In this document: positions 9,071-17,709 of the stretch, piece after piece
Position numbering within the stretch: the stretch's first letter is position 1
Layout: each line of letters begins with the position of its first letter
Origin: Flavobacterium sp. N2820
GTDB lineage: Bacteria > Bacteroidota > Bacteroidia > Flavobacteriales > Flavobacteriaceae
Assembly (NCBI RefSeq): GCF_025947285.1
Contig: NZ_CP110008.1
Span: 1,379,001-1,443,000 of the forward strand
DNA length: 64,000 nt
Direction: 5' to 3'
Notes under the pieces: generated by a model
Database searches by the model: none
Told to the model about the DNA's origin: nothing
Seen by the model: only the letters and a program-made list of their open reading frames with translations
Program-made: the position numbers and the translations under genes

Positions 9071-10156
9071 ATGAAAAACATAATTAAATCGTTAGCAATT
9101 GCACTAAGTTTTATTACCTTAGGATTTGCACAAGACAAAAAGCAAGATGGAATTTTTGCTGAAATCAACACTACAAAAGGGAAAATTGTAATTGAATTGG
9201 AATACAAAAAAACGCCTATTACTGTAGCAAATTTTATTTCACTTGCTGAAGGTAAAAATACGCAAGTAACTGAAGCTTTAAAAGGAAAACCCTACTATGA
9301 TGGATTAAAGTTTCATAGAGTAATTGCTGATTTTATGATACAAGGTGGATGTCCAAAAGGTGATGGATCTGGTGATCCTGGATACAAATTTGTAGATGAA
9401 TTTACAGATTTAACACACAGCGGATCAGGAATTTTATCAATGGCAAATGCTGGAACTGGTACTAATGGAAGTCAATTTTTCATTACACATAAAGAAACAC
9501 CATGGTTAGATGGCAAACACACTGTTTTTGGACATGTAGTTTCTGGACAAGAAATCGTAGATAAAATTGCACAAAATGATGTAATTAATTCAATTGTAAT
9601 TATTAGAAACGGAAAAGAAGCTAAAAAATTCAAAGCAGAAAAAATATTTAAAGCCTACTTTGAAAAAAAAGAAGAAAACGATAGAATTCAAAATGCTAAA
9701 AATGAGGCAATAAAAAAATCATTAGCCGAAATTGCAGCAGAAAAACAAAAAAAACAAGCTGAATTAGAAGCTCAAAAACTAAAAGAAGCGAAAGACAAAG
9801 CAATAAAAGAATTTGCTAATGCAACAACAACTCCAAGCGGCTTAAAATACATTGTATTGCAAGAAGGAACAGGAAATAAACCCGTTGCAACAAGTAATGT
9901 AAAAGTGCATTACACTGGTATGTTTTTAGACGGAAAAATTTTTGACAGTAGTGTACAAAGAGGTGAGACTATCGATTTTGGCTTAAACCAAGTAATTAAA
10001 GGTTGGACAGAAGGTGTTCAATTAATGAAAGAAGGAGCAAAATACAAATTCTATATTCCATCCAATTTAGCTTATGGTGAAAGAGGTGCTGGCGGTGTTA
10101 TTCCTCCAAATACTGATTTGATTTTCGAAGTTGAATTAATCAAGATAAATCAATAA
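9071..10156 (+). CDS. Exported peptidyl-prolyl isomerase, cyclophilin-FKBP fusion (copy 2)
   Basis: 361 residues, a close paralogue of the previous gene in the same domain order: Sec signal peptide (cleavage near FAQ|DKK, ~21), cyclophilin (~28-180; 'KFHRVIADFMIQGG'), a long Ala/Glu/Lys coiled-coil linker (~190-245) and a canonical FKBP domain (~250-361; 'VHYTGMFLDGKIFDSSVQRG', 'AYGERGAGGVIPPNTDLIFEVELI'). There is no lipobox Cys, so unlike copy 1 it is predicted to be soluble in the periplasm or exported. Five bp separate the two genes. They probably arose by tandem duplication; the operon ends at the terminator just downstream. Confidence 0.87.
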   Translation: MKNIIKSLAIALSFITLGFAQDKKQDGIFAEINTTKGKIVIELEYKKTPITVANFISLAEGKNTQVTEALKGKPYYDGLKFHRVIADFMIQGGCPKGDGSGDPGYKFVDEFTDLTHSGSGILSMANAGTGTNGSQFFITHKETPWLDGKHTVFGHVVSGQEIVDKIAQNDVINSIVIIRNGKEAKKFKAEKIFKAYFEKKEENDRIQNAKNEAIKKSLAEIAAEKQKKQAELEAQKLKEAKDKAIKEFANATTTPSGLKYIVLQEGTGNKPVATSNVKVHYTGMFLDGKIFDSSVQRGETIDFGLNQVIKGWTEGVQLMKEGAKYKFYIPSNLAYGERGAGGVIPPNTDLIFEVELIKINQ

Positions 10157-10159
10157 CAA

Positions 10160-10192
10160 AAAAGCCGCTAATTAAATTAGTGGCTTTTTTTA
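10160..10192. terminator. Bidirectional terminator between convergent genes
   Basis: AAAAAGCCGCTAATT and AATTAGTGGCTTTTT pair (one G-T) around a 2-nt centre at 10175; A-run on the left and T-run on the right serve both strands. Confidence 0.8.
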
Positions 10193-10204
10193 TACTTAAT
10201 TGTA

Positions 10205-10636
10205 TTAGAATCTCCAGTCAAATTCGTCTTTATCACTAAAAACGGCACCTACTTCAATCTTCACAATTTCATTATAATCAACGTGAACAAACAACCAGTT
10301 TTCTTCGTTAAAATAACTCATCATTCCTTCAACTGTATCGGTTTCAAAAGATTTTACTTTATTCTTTTCTAAAACAGGAAAAACATCACTCCAGTTCTTT
10401 CCAATTAAAGTCGTGTTGAACAACTTCACAACTGGATTTGTTGTTGTCATATAACCTAATTTGAATGCTTCTTCTTTGTAAAAAATCAAACGAAGTTTTC
10501 TAGCATTATACATAAAAACAACGTTTTCTTCCTCGTCTTTGTATTGTGTATCGGGTTTACCCAAAATTTTTGTAACATCTTGCTCTTTCATTCCGAAAAG
10601 CAAATTGTCAATTCCGTATTTCAATTTAATTTCCAT
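10205..10636 (-). CDS. Conserved hypothetical protein with BamE/SmpA-like motif
   Basis: 143 residues, no signal peptide or membrane helix, so cytoplasmic. The N-terminus 'NLLFGMKEQDVTKILGKPDT' has the 'G.....V...LG.PD' turn seen in SmpA/BamE-like small domains; the rest is an alternating beta pattern ending in aromatic 'DEFDWRF'. I do not recognise a named family. It lies downstream of typA on the same strand (47-bp gap) but behind that gene's terminator, so it may have its own promoter. Function unknown. Confidence 0.7.
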   Translation of the reverse strand: MEIKLKYGIDNLLFGMKEQDVTKILGKPDTQYKDEEENVVFMYNARKLRLIFYKEEAFKLGYMTTTNPVVKLFNTTLIGKNWSDVFPVLEKNKVKSFETDTVEGMMSYFNEENWLFVHVDYNEIVKIEVGAVFSDKDEFDWRF

Positions 10637-10648
10637 TATTCTTTATGC

Positions 10649-10676
10649 TAAAAAATCCCGATTTTCATCGGGATTC
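10649..10676 (-). terminator. Terminator after typA (minus strand)
   Basis: Perfect 9-bp stem AATCCCGAT / ATCGGGATT (10654-10662 / 10667-10675) with a TTTC loop; the A-run at 10650-10655 is the T-tract on the minus strand. Confidence 0.85.
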
Positions 10677-10683
10677 AAATTAA

Positions 10684-12480
10684 TTATATTTTAAAACGTT
10701 TTCTATCGTTTTCTGTCAAATAAATTTTTCTTAAACGAATAGATTTTGGAGTAACCTCAACATATTCATCTTTTTGAATGTATTCTAATGCTTCTTCTAA
10801 TGAGAAAATAATCGGTGGAATAATTCTTGCTTTTTCATCATTTCCAGATGAACGTACGTTTGACTGTTTTTTAGCCTTAGTTACGTTGATACACATATCA
10901 TCACCACGAGAGTTTTCACCAATTACCTGACCTTCATAAATCTCAGCATTTGGCTCCACGAAGAATTTACCTCTATCTTGTAATTTATCAATAGAATAAG
11001 GAATAGCTTTTCCGTTTTCCATAGAAATTAAAGAACCATTGTTACGTCCTGGAATAGCTCCTTTGAAAGGCTCGTATCCAATATAACGGTGTGACATAAT
11101 TGCTTCACCAGCAGTAGCTGTTAACAATTGATTTCTCAATCCGATAATTCCACGAGATGGAATATTGAATTTCACAATCATACGTTCTCCTTTAGCTTCC
11201 ATAGAAAGCATTTCTCCTTTACGGATAGTTACGAATTCTACAGCTCTACCTGAAAGATTTTCTGGTAAATCGATTGTTAATTCTTCAATTGGTTCACATT
11301 TTTGACCATCAATTTCTTTGATGATTACCTGTGGTTGACCAATTTGTAATTCATAACCTTCTCTTCTCATCGTTTCAATAAGAACCGATAAGTGAAGAAC
11401 GCCACGACCAAACACCATGAATTTATCAGCAGAATCAGTTTCACCTAACTTCATCGCTAAGTTTTTCTCTAATTCTTTGGTTAGACGATCTCTAATGTGA
11501 CGCGATGTTACAAATTTACCTTCTTTACCAAAGAAAGGCGAATCGTTAATAGTAAACAACATACTCATCGTAGGCTCATCAATAGCGATAGTTTGTAACG
11601 CTTCAGGATTTTCAAAATCAGCAATAGTATCACCAATTTCAAATCCTTCAATTCCGATAATTGCACAAATATCACCAGCAATTACTTCGTCAACTTTTTT
11701 ACGTCCAAGACCTTCAAAAGTATGTAATTCTTTAATTCTTGATTTGATTACTTTACCATCTCTTTTAACTAAAGATATTGGCATTCCTTCTTTTAAAACA
11801 CCTCTTTCTAAACGACCAATCGCAATACGACCAGTGAAAGAAGAGAAATCTAAAGATGTAATTAACATTTGAGGTGTTCCTTCAGAAACTTTTGGAGCTG
11901 GAACGTGTGCCAAAACCATATCTAACAAAGGCTCGATGTTTTCTGTTTGATTTCTAAAATCATCAGACATCCAGTTATTTTTAGCCGAACCATAAACGGT
12001 TGGAAAATCTAACTGCGCTTCAGTAGCACCTAATTCAAACATTAAGTCGAAAACTTTTTCATGTACTTCTTCTGGAGTACAGTTTTCTTTATCTACTTTA
12101 TTGATAACCACACAAGGTTTTAATCCTAAGTCAATTGCTTTTTGCAATACGAAACGCGTTTGAGGCATTGGGCCTTCAAAAGCATCTACTAATAAACAAA
12201 CACCATCAGCCATATTAAGTACACGTTCAACCTCACCACCAAAATCGGCGTGACCAGGAGTGTCAATAATGTTGATTTTTGTTCCTTTATAAGTTACAGA
12301 AACATTTTTAGAAGTAATAGTAATACCTCTTTCACGCTCTAAATCATTATTATCTAAGATTAGGTCTCCCGTGTTTTCGTTTTCACGAAACAATTGACAG
12401 TGGTACATAATTTTATCAACCAAGGTAGTTTTACCGTGGTCAACGTGTGCAATAATTGCGATGTTTCTAATAGAAGTCAT
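10684..12480 (-). CDS. typA: Ribosome-associated GTPase TypA/BipA
   Basis: 598 residues, the normal length. G motifs are intact: P-loop AHVDHGKT (11-18), switch 'ERGIT' (50-54), DTPGHAD (73-79), NKVD (127-130). EF-Tu-like domain II, EF-G-like domains III/V and the TypA C-terminal domain follow ('GRNNGSLISMENGKAIPYSI', 'GENSRGDDMCINVTKAKKQSN'). TypA is an EF-G-like GTPase that binds the ribosome and supports 50S assembly, growth in cold and stress. A TACCTTTG -7 box lies 20 bp upstream and a terminator downstream, so the gene is probably monocistronic. Confidence 0.97.
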   Translation of the reverse strand: MTSIRNIAIIAHVDHGKTTLVDKIMYHCQLFRENENTGDLILDNNDLERERGITITSKNVSVTYKGTKINIIDTPGHADFGGEVERVLNMADGVCLLVDAFEGPMPQTRFVLQKAIDLGLKPCVVINKVDKENCTPEEVHEKVFDLMFELGATEAQLDFPTVYGSAKNNWMSDDFRNQTENIEPLLDMVLAHVPAPKVSEGTPQMLITSLDFSSFTGRIAIGRLERGVLKEGMPISLVKRDGKVIKSRIKELHTFEGLGRKKVDEVIAGDICAIIGIEGFEIGDTIADFENPEALQTIAIDEPTMSMLFTINDSPFFGKEGKFVTSRHIRDRLTKELEKNLAMKLGETDSADKFMVFGRGVLHLSVLIETMRREGYELQIGQPQVIIKEIDGQKCEPIEELTIDLPENLSGRAVEFVTIRKGEMLSMEAKGERMIVKFNIPSRGIIGLRNQLLTATAGEAIMSHRYIGYEPFKGAIPGRNNGSLISMENGKAIPYSIDKLQDRGKFFVEPNAEIYEGQVIGENSRGDDMCINVTKAKKQSNVRSSGNDEKARIIPPIIFSLEEALEYIQKDEYVEVTPKSIRLRKIYLTENDRKRFKI

Positions 12481-12500
12481 TTATTTTATTTTTGAAAGTG

Positions 12501-12508
12501 CAAAGGTA
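12501..12508 (-). promoter_or_regulatory. TACCTTTG -7 box of typA
   Basis: Minus-strand exact match to TAnnTTTG, ending 20 bp before the ATG at 12480; the -33 region is T-rich without a clear TTG. Confidence 0.6.
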
Positions 12509-12573
12509 ATCTTTATTTTTGTAAAAACACTATAGTAATCAACACTTTAGTTGAAAAATAATAATAGCATAAC

Positions 12574-12604
12574 ATAAAAAAAAGCCCTCATAATGAGAGC
12601 TTTA
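12574..12604 (-). terminator. Terminator after rpsT (minus strand)
   Basis: On the minus strand AAAGCTCTCA-TTA-TGAGGGCTTT (one G-T pair), followed by a T-run that is the A-run at 12576-12583 on the plus strand. Confidence 0.85.
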
Positions 12605-12625
12605 GTATTATTTACTAACAGTAGA

Positions 12626-12877
12626 CTATAAAGAAGCTACATGTTTAGTTAATTTAGATTTTAAGTTAGAAGCTTTATTATCGTGAATGATATTTTTCTT
12701 AGCTAACTTATCAATCATAGAAATTACAGATGATAATTTTGCAGAAGCATCAGCTTTATCAGTAGCTAAACGAATAGCTTTGATTGCATTACGAGTAGTT
12801 TTGTGTTGGTATCTGTTTAATACTCTTCTTTTCTCGTTACTTCTAATTCTTTTTAAAGCAGATTTATGATTTGCCAT
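12626..12877 (-). CDS. rpsT: 30S ribosomal protein S20
   Basis: 83 residues, rich in Lys/Arg/Ala and fully helical, with the family N-terminus MANHKSALKRIRSNEKRR and the C-terminal 'IIHDNKASNLKSKLTKHVASL'. S20 binds the 5' domain of 16S rRNA early in 30S assembly. It stands alone, 156 bp downstream of two tRNA-Glu genes on the same strand, with a terminator 22 bp past its stop. I see no hairpin between the tRNAs and rpsT, so readthrough from the tRNA promoter is possible. Confidence 0.97.
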   Translation of the reverse strand: MANHKSALKRIRSNEKRRVLNRYQHKTTRNAIKAIRLATDKADASAKLSSVISMIDKLAKKNIIHDNKASNLKSKLTKHVASL

Positions 12878-13033
12878 TTTGTTCTTTTTTTAATTGTAAT
12901 AATTGTTATAAACTACTAGTTAAAAAAGAAAAACCTCCCACAATTACATTTGCAATCACTTTGGTTTTAACTAATAAAACAACAACAGAGACACCAATTA
13001 TTATTTTATAAAACTTATTTACAACTAATTCTG

Positions 13034-13105
13034 TAGCCCGTAGGGGAATCGAACCCCTCTTACCAGGATGAAAACCTGGCGTCCTAACCGATAGACGAAC
13101 GGGCC
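13034..13105 (-). tRNA. tRNA-Glu (TTC), copy 2
   Basis: 72 nt on the minus strand. Acceptor stem GGCCCGT / ACGGGCT (first pair G-T), anticodon arm CCAGG-TTTTCAT-CCTGG with anticodon TTC, T arm GAGGGG-TTCGATT-CCCCT, discriminator A. The 3' CCA is not encoded. Mature sequence looks identical to the copy at 13136-13207. Confidence 0.95.
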
Positions 13106-13135
13106 ATTAACCAATTCTTTTTTATTCTCAATATG

Positions 13136-13207
13136 TAGCCCGTAGGGGAATCGAACCCCTCTTACCAGGATGAAAACCTGGCGTCCTAACCGATAGACGA
13201 ACGGGCC
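13136..13207 (-). tRNA. tRNA-Glu (TTC), copy 1
   Basis: 72 nt, same sequence and fold as the downstream copy, 30 bp before it. It is the promoter-proximal gene: a strong promoter lies 27 bp upstream, so both are probably cut from one precursor. Confidence 0.95.
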
Positions 13208-13233
13208 ATTACATTAATTTTGTAATGCGAGTG

Positions 13234-13263
13234 CAAAAATACAACTAATTTTGATTTCTGCAA
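13234..13263 (-). promoter_or_regulatory. Promoter of the tRNA-Glu pair
   Basis: Minus strand TTG (13263-13261), 19-bp spacer, TATTTTTG (13241-13234): near-perfect Bacteroidota promoter. An inverted repeat CATTAC/GTAATG (13206-13226) lies between it and the first tRNA. Confidence 0.75.
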
Positions 13264-13291
13264 GACCTTGAATAAAAATTTTTATTTTTTT

Positions 13292-14770
13292 TTAATATGC
13301 CTTAGCAAAAAGCACCCTTCCTTTAGAGGGAGCACCTGTAAATATACAGCTTCCCGCTTCTTCTACTCTATCTAAAGCAATACATCTAATAGTTGCTTTT
13401 GTTAACTCTTTTATCTTTTCTTCTGTTTCAGCAGTGCCATCCCAATGTGCCGATAAAAAGCCTCCTTTAGTGTCTAATAGCGCTTTAAATTCGTCGAAAG
13501 AATTCACCACTGTAATATGCGTATCTCTGTAATCCAATGCTTTAGCAAACATATCATTTTGAATGGTTTCCAATAAATTTTGAATATAAGATGCTACACC
13601 TTCTTTTGAAACTACTTCTTTTGACAAATTATCTCTACGAGCAATTTCATAAGTTCCATTTTCTAAATCGTTTGGTCCAAGAGCAATTCGAACAGGAACA
13701 CCTTTTAATTCCCATTCAGCAAACTTAAATCCTGGTTTTTGTGTATCTCTATTATCGTACTTAACAGAAATTCCTAATTTTCGAAGTTCAGCAGTTAAGC
13801 TATTTACTTGTTCTGAAATTGCATCAAATTGTTCATCTGTTTTATATATAGGAACAATTACCACTTGAATTGGCGCTAAATTTGGAGGTAAAACCAAACC
13901 TTTATCATCAGAATGCGTCATCACTAAAGCTCCCATTAAACGGGTTGAAACTCCCCAAGAAGTTCCCCAAACGTATTCCTGCTTTCCTTCTTTATTGGCA
14001 AATTTAACATCAAAAGCTTTTGCAAAATTTTGACCTAAAAAGTGTGAGGTTCCTGCTTGCAATGCTTTTCCATCTTGCATTAACGCTTCAATACAATAAG
14101 TTTCATCTGCTCCAGCAAAACGTTCTGTTTCAGTTTTCAACCCTTTTACAACCGGAATTGCCATGAAATTTTGTACAAAATCGGCATACACATGCATCAT
14201 TTTTTCAGATTCTTCAATCGCTTCTTGACGCGTTGCGTGAGCGGTATGTCCTTCTTGCCATAAAAATTCGGCTGTTCTTAAAAATAAACGGGTTCTCATT
14301 TCCCAACGAACAACATTTGCCCATTGATTGATAAGTAAAGGTAAGTCTCTATAGGACTGAACCCAACCCTTATATGTTGACCAAATAATTGCCTCACTGG
14401 TAGGACGAACGATTAGTTCTTCTTCCAATTTAGCATTTGGATCAACCATTAATTTCCCGGGCTTATCGGGATCATTTTTTAGTCTATAATGTGTTACAAT
14501 GGCACATTCTTTTGCAAAGCCTTCTGCATTTTTTTCTTCGGCTTCAAACATACTTTTCGGTACAAAAAGCGGAAAATAGGCATTGCTATGACCTGTTTCT
14601 TTGAACATTTTATCCAATTGGGCTTGCATTTTTTCCCAAATTGCATAACCATATGGCTTGATTACCATACATCCTCTTACTCCTGAATTCTCAGCTAAAT
14701 CAGCCTTTACAACTAATTCATTATACCATTTGGAATAATCTTCTTCTCTTGTAGTTAAATTTTTGCTCAT
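13292..14770 (-). CDS. proS: Proline--tRNA ligase (archaeal/eukaryal type, no INS editing domain)
   Basis: 492 residues, the length of the short class of ProRS. Class II motifs: '[40 protein letters not shown]' spans motif 2, '[18 protein letters not shown]' follows, and motif 3 lies around '[17 protein letters not shown]'. The anticodon-binding domain is ~300-400 and the C-terminal domain ends in the conserved 'LFAKAY'; the terminal Tyr is a hallmark of this ProRS class. There is no ~180-residue insertion domain between motifs 2 and 3, so Ala-tRNA(Pro) editing in cis is absent. Charges tRNA-Pro in the cytoplasm. Confidence 0.96.
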   Translation of the reverse strand: MSKNLTTREEDYSKWYNELVVKADLAENSGVRGCMVIKPYGYAIWEKMQAQLDKMFKETGHSNAYFPLFVPKSMFEAEEKNAEGFAKECAIVTHYRLKNDPDKPGKLMVDPNAKLEEELIVRPTSEAIIWSTYKGWVQSYRDLPLLINQWANVVRWEMRTRLFLRTAEFLWQEGHTAHATRQEAIEESEKMMHVYADFVQNFMAIPVVKGLKTETERFAGADETYCIEALMQDGKALQAGTSHFLGQNFAKAFDVKFANKEGKQEYVWGTSWGVSTRLMGALVMTHSDDKGLVLPPNLAPIQVVIVPIYKTDEQFDAISEQVNSLTAELRKLGISVKYDNRDTQKPGFKFAEWELKGVPVRIALGPNDLENGTYEIARRDNLSKEVVSKEGVASYIQNLLETIQNDMFAKALDYRDTHITVVNSFDEFKALLDTKGGFLSAHWDGTAETEEKIKELTKATIRCIALDRVEEAGSCIFTGAPSKGRVLFAKAY

Positions 14771-14834
14771 TTTGAATATATTGGCATAAAAATTGTTTAA
14801 CTTAATCTTAAGTTATTTATTCCGCAAAAATAGT

Positions 14835-14842
14835 TAAATTTG
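14835..14842 (+). promoter_or_regulatory. TAAATTTG -7 box that decides the start of the next gene
   Basis: Exact TAnnTTTG. It covers a possible TTG start at 14840, which therefore cannot be in the transcript; the first usable ATG is 14870. Confidence 0.6.
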
Positions 14843-14869
14843 GAGTGTCCAACAATAAAAAAAAGAGTT

Positions 14870-15886
14870 ATGAAAACTTATTACCCAATTAATTCGAAAA
14901 ATATTGCATTTTCCTTGATGGGATTAGTTGCAATTTTCGCTACTTCATGTGGTTCCTATCAAAACTCATCGTATTACAATAATGATGGTGTTTATGGTTC
15001 TTCTGACCAGTCAACAGAAACAGTTGAAAGCAATTATAGCGAACAAAGTACAGAAAAATCTAACGAATATGCTCAACAATTTAGAGCAATGCAAGAAGAT
15101 TATGCTTATTTCACAGATGTTGATAACTATCAATCACAAGAACCTCAAGACACTACAGTTACTGTATACAACAACGAATACAACAATCAAAGTTATGCAG
15201 GTTGGGGTAATAATGCATCCGATATAACAATCAATTATTATGACAATAATTGGGGTTGGAACAATTGGTATTCTCCTTATTGGGGCTATTCTAACTTTGG
15301 CTGGGGAGCTGGCTGGGGTTGGAATTCTTGGTATGGTGCAAACTGGGGTTGGGGTTGGAACAACTGGTATTCGCCATGGGGATGGAATGGATATTATGGA
15401 AATGGATTTTATGGCCCTGGATGGGGAGGCTACTACAATAACGGTTGGGGATGGAATGGCTACAGAGGAAGAAACGTAGCACACAATGCTGGACCAAGAG
15501 GTGGAAATGGATATTATAATTCTGGTTCAGGAAGAAACTCTGCCAATTATACTAATAGTGGCAGAAGAACAAATCCAAACTTTAATGGTACTCCAAGAAC
15601 TACAAATCCAAGAAGTACTTTTCAAAATCCAAGATCATCTCAAAATAACGTTCCTAGAACAACTACAACTCCTAGAACAACTACGCCTAGACAAAATAAT
15701 ACGGTAACTCCTAGAACAAATAATTATTCAACACCAAAAACCAACACTTCTACACCAAGAAATAATACCTCAACACCAAGAAGTAGCAATTATTCTACAC
15801 CAAGAAGCTCTTCTTCAGGAGGATTTGGAGGTAGTTCTTCTGGAGGTGGACGTTCTTCTGGAGGTGGAAGAGGCGGAAGAGGTTAA
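14870..15886 (+). CDS. Low-complexity lipoprotein, Gly/Trp/Tyr/Asn-rich
   Basis: 339 residues from ATG 14870. Lipoprotein signal ending 'IFATSC' (Cys ~28). Residues ~115-200 are an unusual Trp/Gly/Tyr/Asn array ('WGWNNWYSPYWGY', 'WGWNSWYGANWGWGWNNWY'), followed by Asn/Thr/Pro/Arg stretches ('PRTT', 'STPRN' repeats, ~235-315) and a Gly/Ser/Arg tail ('GGGRSSGGGRGGRG'). Such proteins are probably surface-anchored and intrinsically disordered; I cannot name a function. It is divergent from proS and 43 bp upstream of the outer-membrane porin gene, so the two may be cotranscribed. Base composition is locally GC-richer because of the Gly/Trp codons. Confidence 0.75.
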   Translation: MKTYYPINSKNIAFSLMGLVAIFATSCGSYQNSSYYNNDGVYGSSDQSTETVESNYSEQSTEKSNEYAQQFRAMQEDYAYFTDVDNYQSQEPQDTTVTVYNNEYNNQSYAGWGNNASDITINYYDNNWGWNNWYSPYWGYSNFGWGAGWGWNSWYGANWGWGWNNWYSPWGWNGYYGNGFYGPGWGGYYNNGWGWNGYRGRNVAHNAGPRGGNGYYNSGSGRNSANYTNSGRRTNPNFNGTPRTTNPRSTFQNPRSSQNNVPRTTTTPRTTTPRQNNTVTPRTNNYSTPKTNTSTPRNNTSTPRSSNYSTPRSSSSGGFGGSSSGGGRSSGGGRGGRG

Positions 15887-15929
15887 TGGTATTAATTAAA
15901 AATTAGTTTTAGTAAAATATAAAATTGCA

Positions 15930-17477
15930 ATGAAAAAAATATTTTTATCACTTCTTTTAGGGAGTTCTATTGTTACATTAGCTCAAGAAACAACTATAAA
16001 TGATGCGCTAAGGTATTCTGTAAACAATTTAACTGGTACTGCTCGCTTTAGAGGTATGAGTGGAGCATTTGGTGCAGTAGGTGGCGATTTATCTTCAATT
16101 AATGTAAACCCTGCTGGTTCGTTGTTTTTTAATAACAACTTTGCAAGTATAACAGCAAGTAGTTTTAATGTGCACAATCGTTCTGATTATTTTGGTACAA
16201 GAACAAAAGAAAATCACAGCACTTTAGATTTAAATCAAATTGGAGGGGTAATGGTTTTTGATGATCTTTCGGGTAAAGCAAATTGGTCTAAAATTGCTGT
16301 TGCACTAAATTACGAAAACTCAAGTGACTTTGATAATAGCTTATATGCTGCTGGTACAAACCCAAGTAACTCTATCGGAAATTATTTTATTGATAAAGCA
16401 CAAGGATTACCTTTAGAATTTATGCAATTACAGCCGGGCGAAACCATAACTGATTTATATACTTATTTAGGAGAAACTTCTGGCTTAGGATTTCCTGCAC
16501 AACAAGCGATGTTAGGTTACCAAGCATTCTTATTTGAAGCTTTTGATGATTCAGACCCAAACAACGTAGATTACTTTACTAATGTTCCTACAGGTGGAAA
16601 TTATTTTCAAGACAATTATATGACAAGTAATGGCTTTAACGGAAAGTTAACCGCTAATATTGCAACTGCTTACAAAAACAAACTTTTCTTAGGTTTGAAT
16701 TTAAATGCTCACTTTACGGATTATGTAAAAGTAACTTCTGTATATGAAGGCAATAACAATCCTTTGTATTCTACAGGGTTAACAGTAACCGATATTCAAT
16801 TTGATAATGAATTATATACTTATGGTAGTGGTTTTTCATTAAACTTAGGAGCTATTTATAAATTTACAGAAAGTTTCAGAGCTGGTGTTGCTTATGAATC
16901 GCCAACTTGGTATCGATTAAATGACGAGTTAACTCAACGACTTATTGTAAACACAACTGATGGGACAAACAACTTTCAGGATATTGTAGCTCCAAACGTG
17001 ATTAATATTTATGAAACATATAAAATTAAAACGCCAAGTAAAATTACAGTAAGTGGTGCTTATATTTTCAACAAAAGAGGTTTAATTAGTATTGATTATG
17101 CCATGAAAGACTACAGTAATACAAAATTTAAACCTACAGGTGATAGCTTTTACCGAGATTTAAACACGCAAATGAATAACCAATTTGACAATACTTATGA
17201 ATTAAGAGTTGGTGGGGAATATAAAATTAAACAATGGAGTGTTCGTGGTGGATATCGTTTCGAAGAAAGTCCATACAAAGTGGATTATGCAATGGGTGAT
17301 TTAACAGGTTATTCTGCAGGTTTAGGGTATAATTTTGGTGAAAGCAGATTAGATTTAGCCTATGCTAACGATCACAGAAATTACAATTTAGCTTTTGTTT
17401 CTTCTGGAATGAATGATACTGCAAGAATAAGAACTACCAATAACAATGTAACACTTACTTACTCTATCAATTTCTAA
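15930..17477 (+). CDS. OmpP1/FadL/TodX-family outer membrane transport protein
   Basis: 515 residues. Signal peptide 1-18 (cleavage TLA|QE), then 'RFRGMSGAFGAVGGDLSSINVNPAGSLFF', the characteristic N-terminal hatch motif of OmpP1/FadL-like proteins in Bacteroidota (NPAG). The remainder alternates in the manner of a 14-strand barrel and ends with an aromatic outer-membrane signature (LTYSINF). The family carries hydrophobic compounds across the outer membrane; the Bacteroidota members are of unknown substrate. A terminator follows 20 bp after the stop. Confidence 0.85.
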   Translation: MKKIFLSLLLGSSIVTLAQETTINDALRYSVNNLTGTARFRGMSGAFGAVGGDLSSINVNPAGSLFFNNNFASITASSFNVHNRSDYFGTRTKENHSTLDLNQIGGVMVFDDLSGKANWSKIAVALNYENSSDFDNSLYAAGTNPSNSIGNYFIDKAQGLPLEFMQLQPGETITDLYTYLGETSGLGFPAQQAMLGYQAFLFEAFDDSDPNNVDYFTNVPTGGNYFQDNYMTSNGFNGKLTANIATAYKNKLFLGLNLNAHFTDYVKVTSVYEGNNNPLYSTGLTVTDIQFDNELYTYGSGFSLNLGAIYKFTESFRAGVAYESPTWYRLNDELTQRLIVNTTDGTNNFQDIVAPNVINIYETYKIKTPSKITVSGAYIFNKRGLISIDYAMKDYSNTKFKPTGDSFYRDLNTQMNNQFDNTYELRVGGEYKIKQWSVRGGYRFEESPYKVDYAMGDLTGYSAGLGYNFGESRLDLAYANDHRNYNLAFVSSGMNDTARIRTTNNNVTLTYSINF

Positions 17478-17497
17478 GAAATTAAAATAACATATCA

Positions 17498-17529
17498 AAC
17501 CACTTCTTTAACCGAAGTGGTTTTTTTTA
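17498..17529 (+). terminator. Terminator after OmpP1-like gene
   Basis: Perfect 9-bp stem AACCACTTC / GAAGTGGTT (17498-17506 / 17514-17522), 7-nt loop, T8. Confidence 0.9.
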
Positions 17530-17683
17530 TGCATAAACCATCGCACTTAAACGTGATGAAAACAATTTTCTTTTTGATTTCTTTTGATTTCAGATAATTT
17601 GACAAAGCAAAAAGATTTACAGTATGCCAGGTCAAAACTTTAAAAAATTCGCAATAGCTGGTGCTTCTACTGATTATTTTATG

Positions 17684-17691
17684 TAATTTTG
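17684..17691 (+). promoter_or_regulatory. TAATTTTG -7 box of rimO
   Basis: Exact TAnnTTTG, overlapping a possible TTG start at 17689; it places the true start at ATG 17710. Confidence 0.65.
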
Positions 17692-17709
17692 CACCTCAAA
17701 TTTAAAAGC

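Noticed and set aside
13271..13286. AATAAAAATTTTTATT as proS terminator
   Set aside because: A 16-bp A/T-only palindrome with no loop and no GC pairs is too weak to call.
14840..14869. Upstream TTG start for the low-complexity lipoprotein
   Set aside because: It is inside the TAAATTTG -7 box and would put charged residues before the signal peptide.
17572..17591. (TTTTGATTTC)2 direct repeat as part of the array class
   Set aside because: Two copies of a T-rich 10-mer in a short spacer are not beyond chance and have no 7-bp phase.
17689..17709. Upstream TTG start for rimO
   Set aside because: Overlaps the TAATTTTG -7 box; ATG 17710 gives the normal N-terminus.
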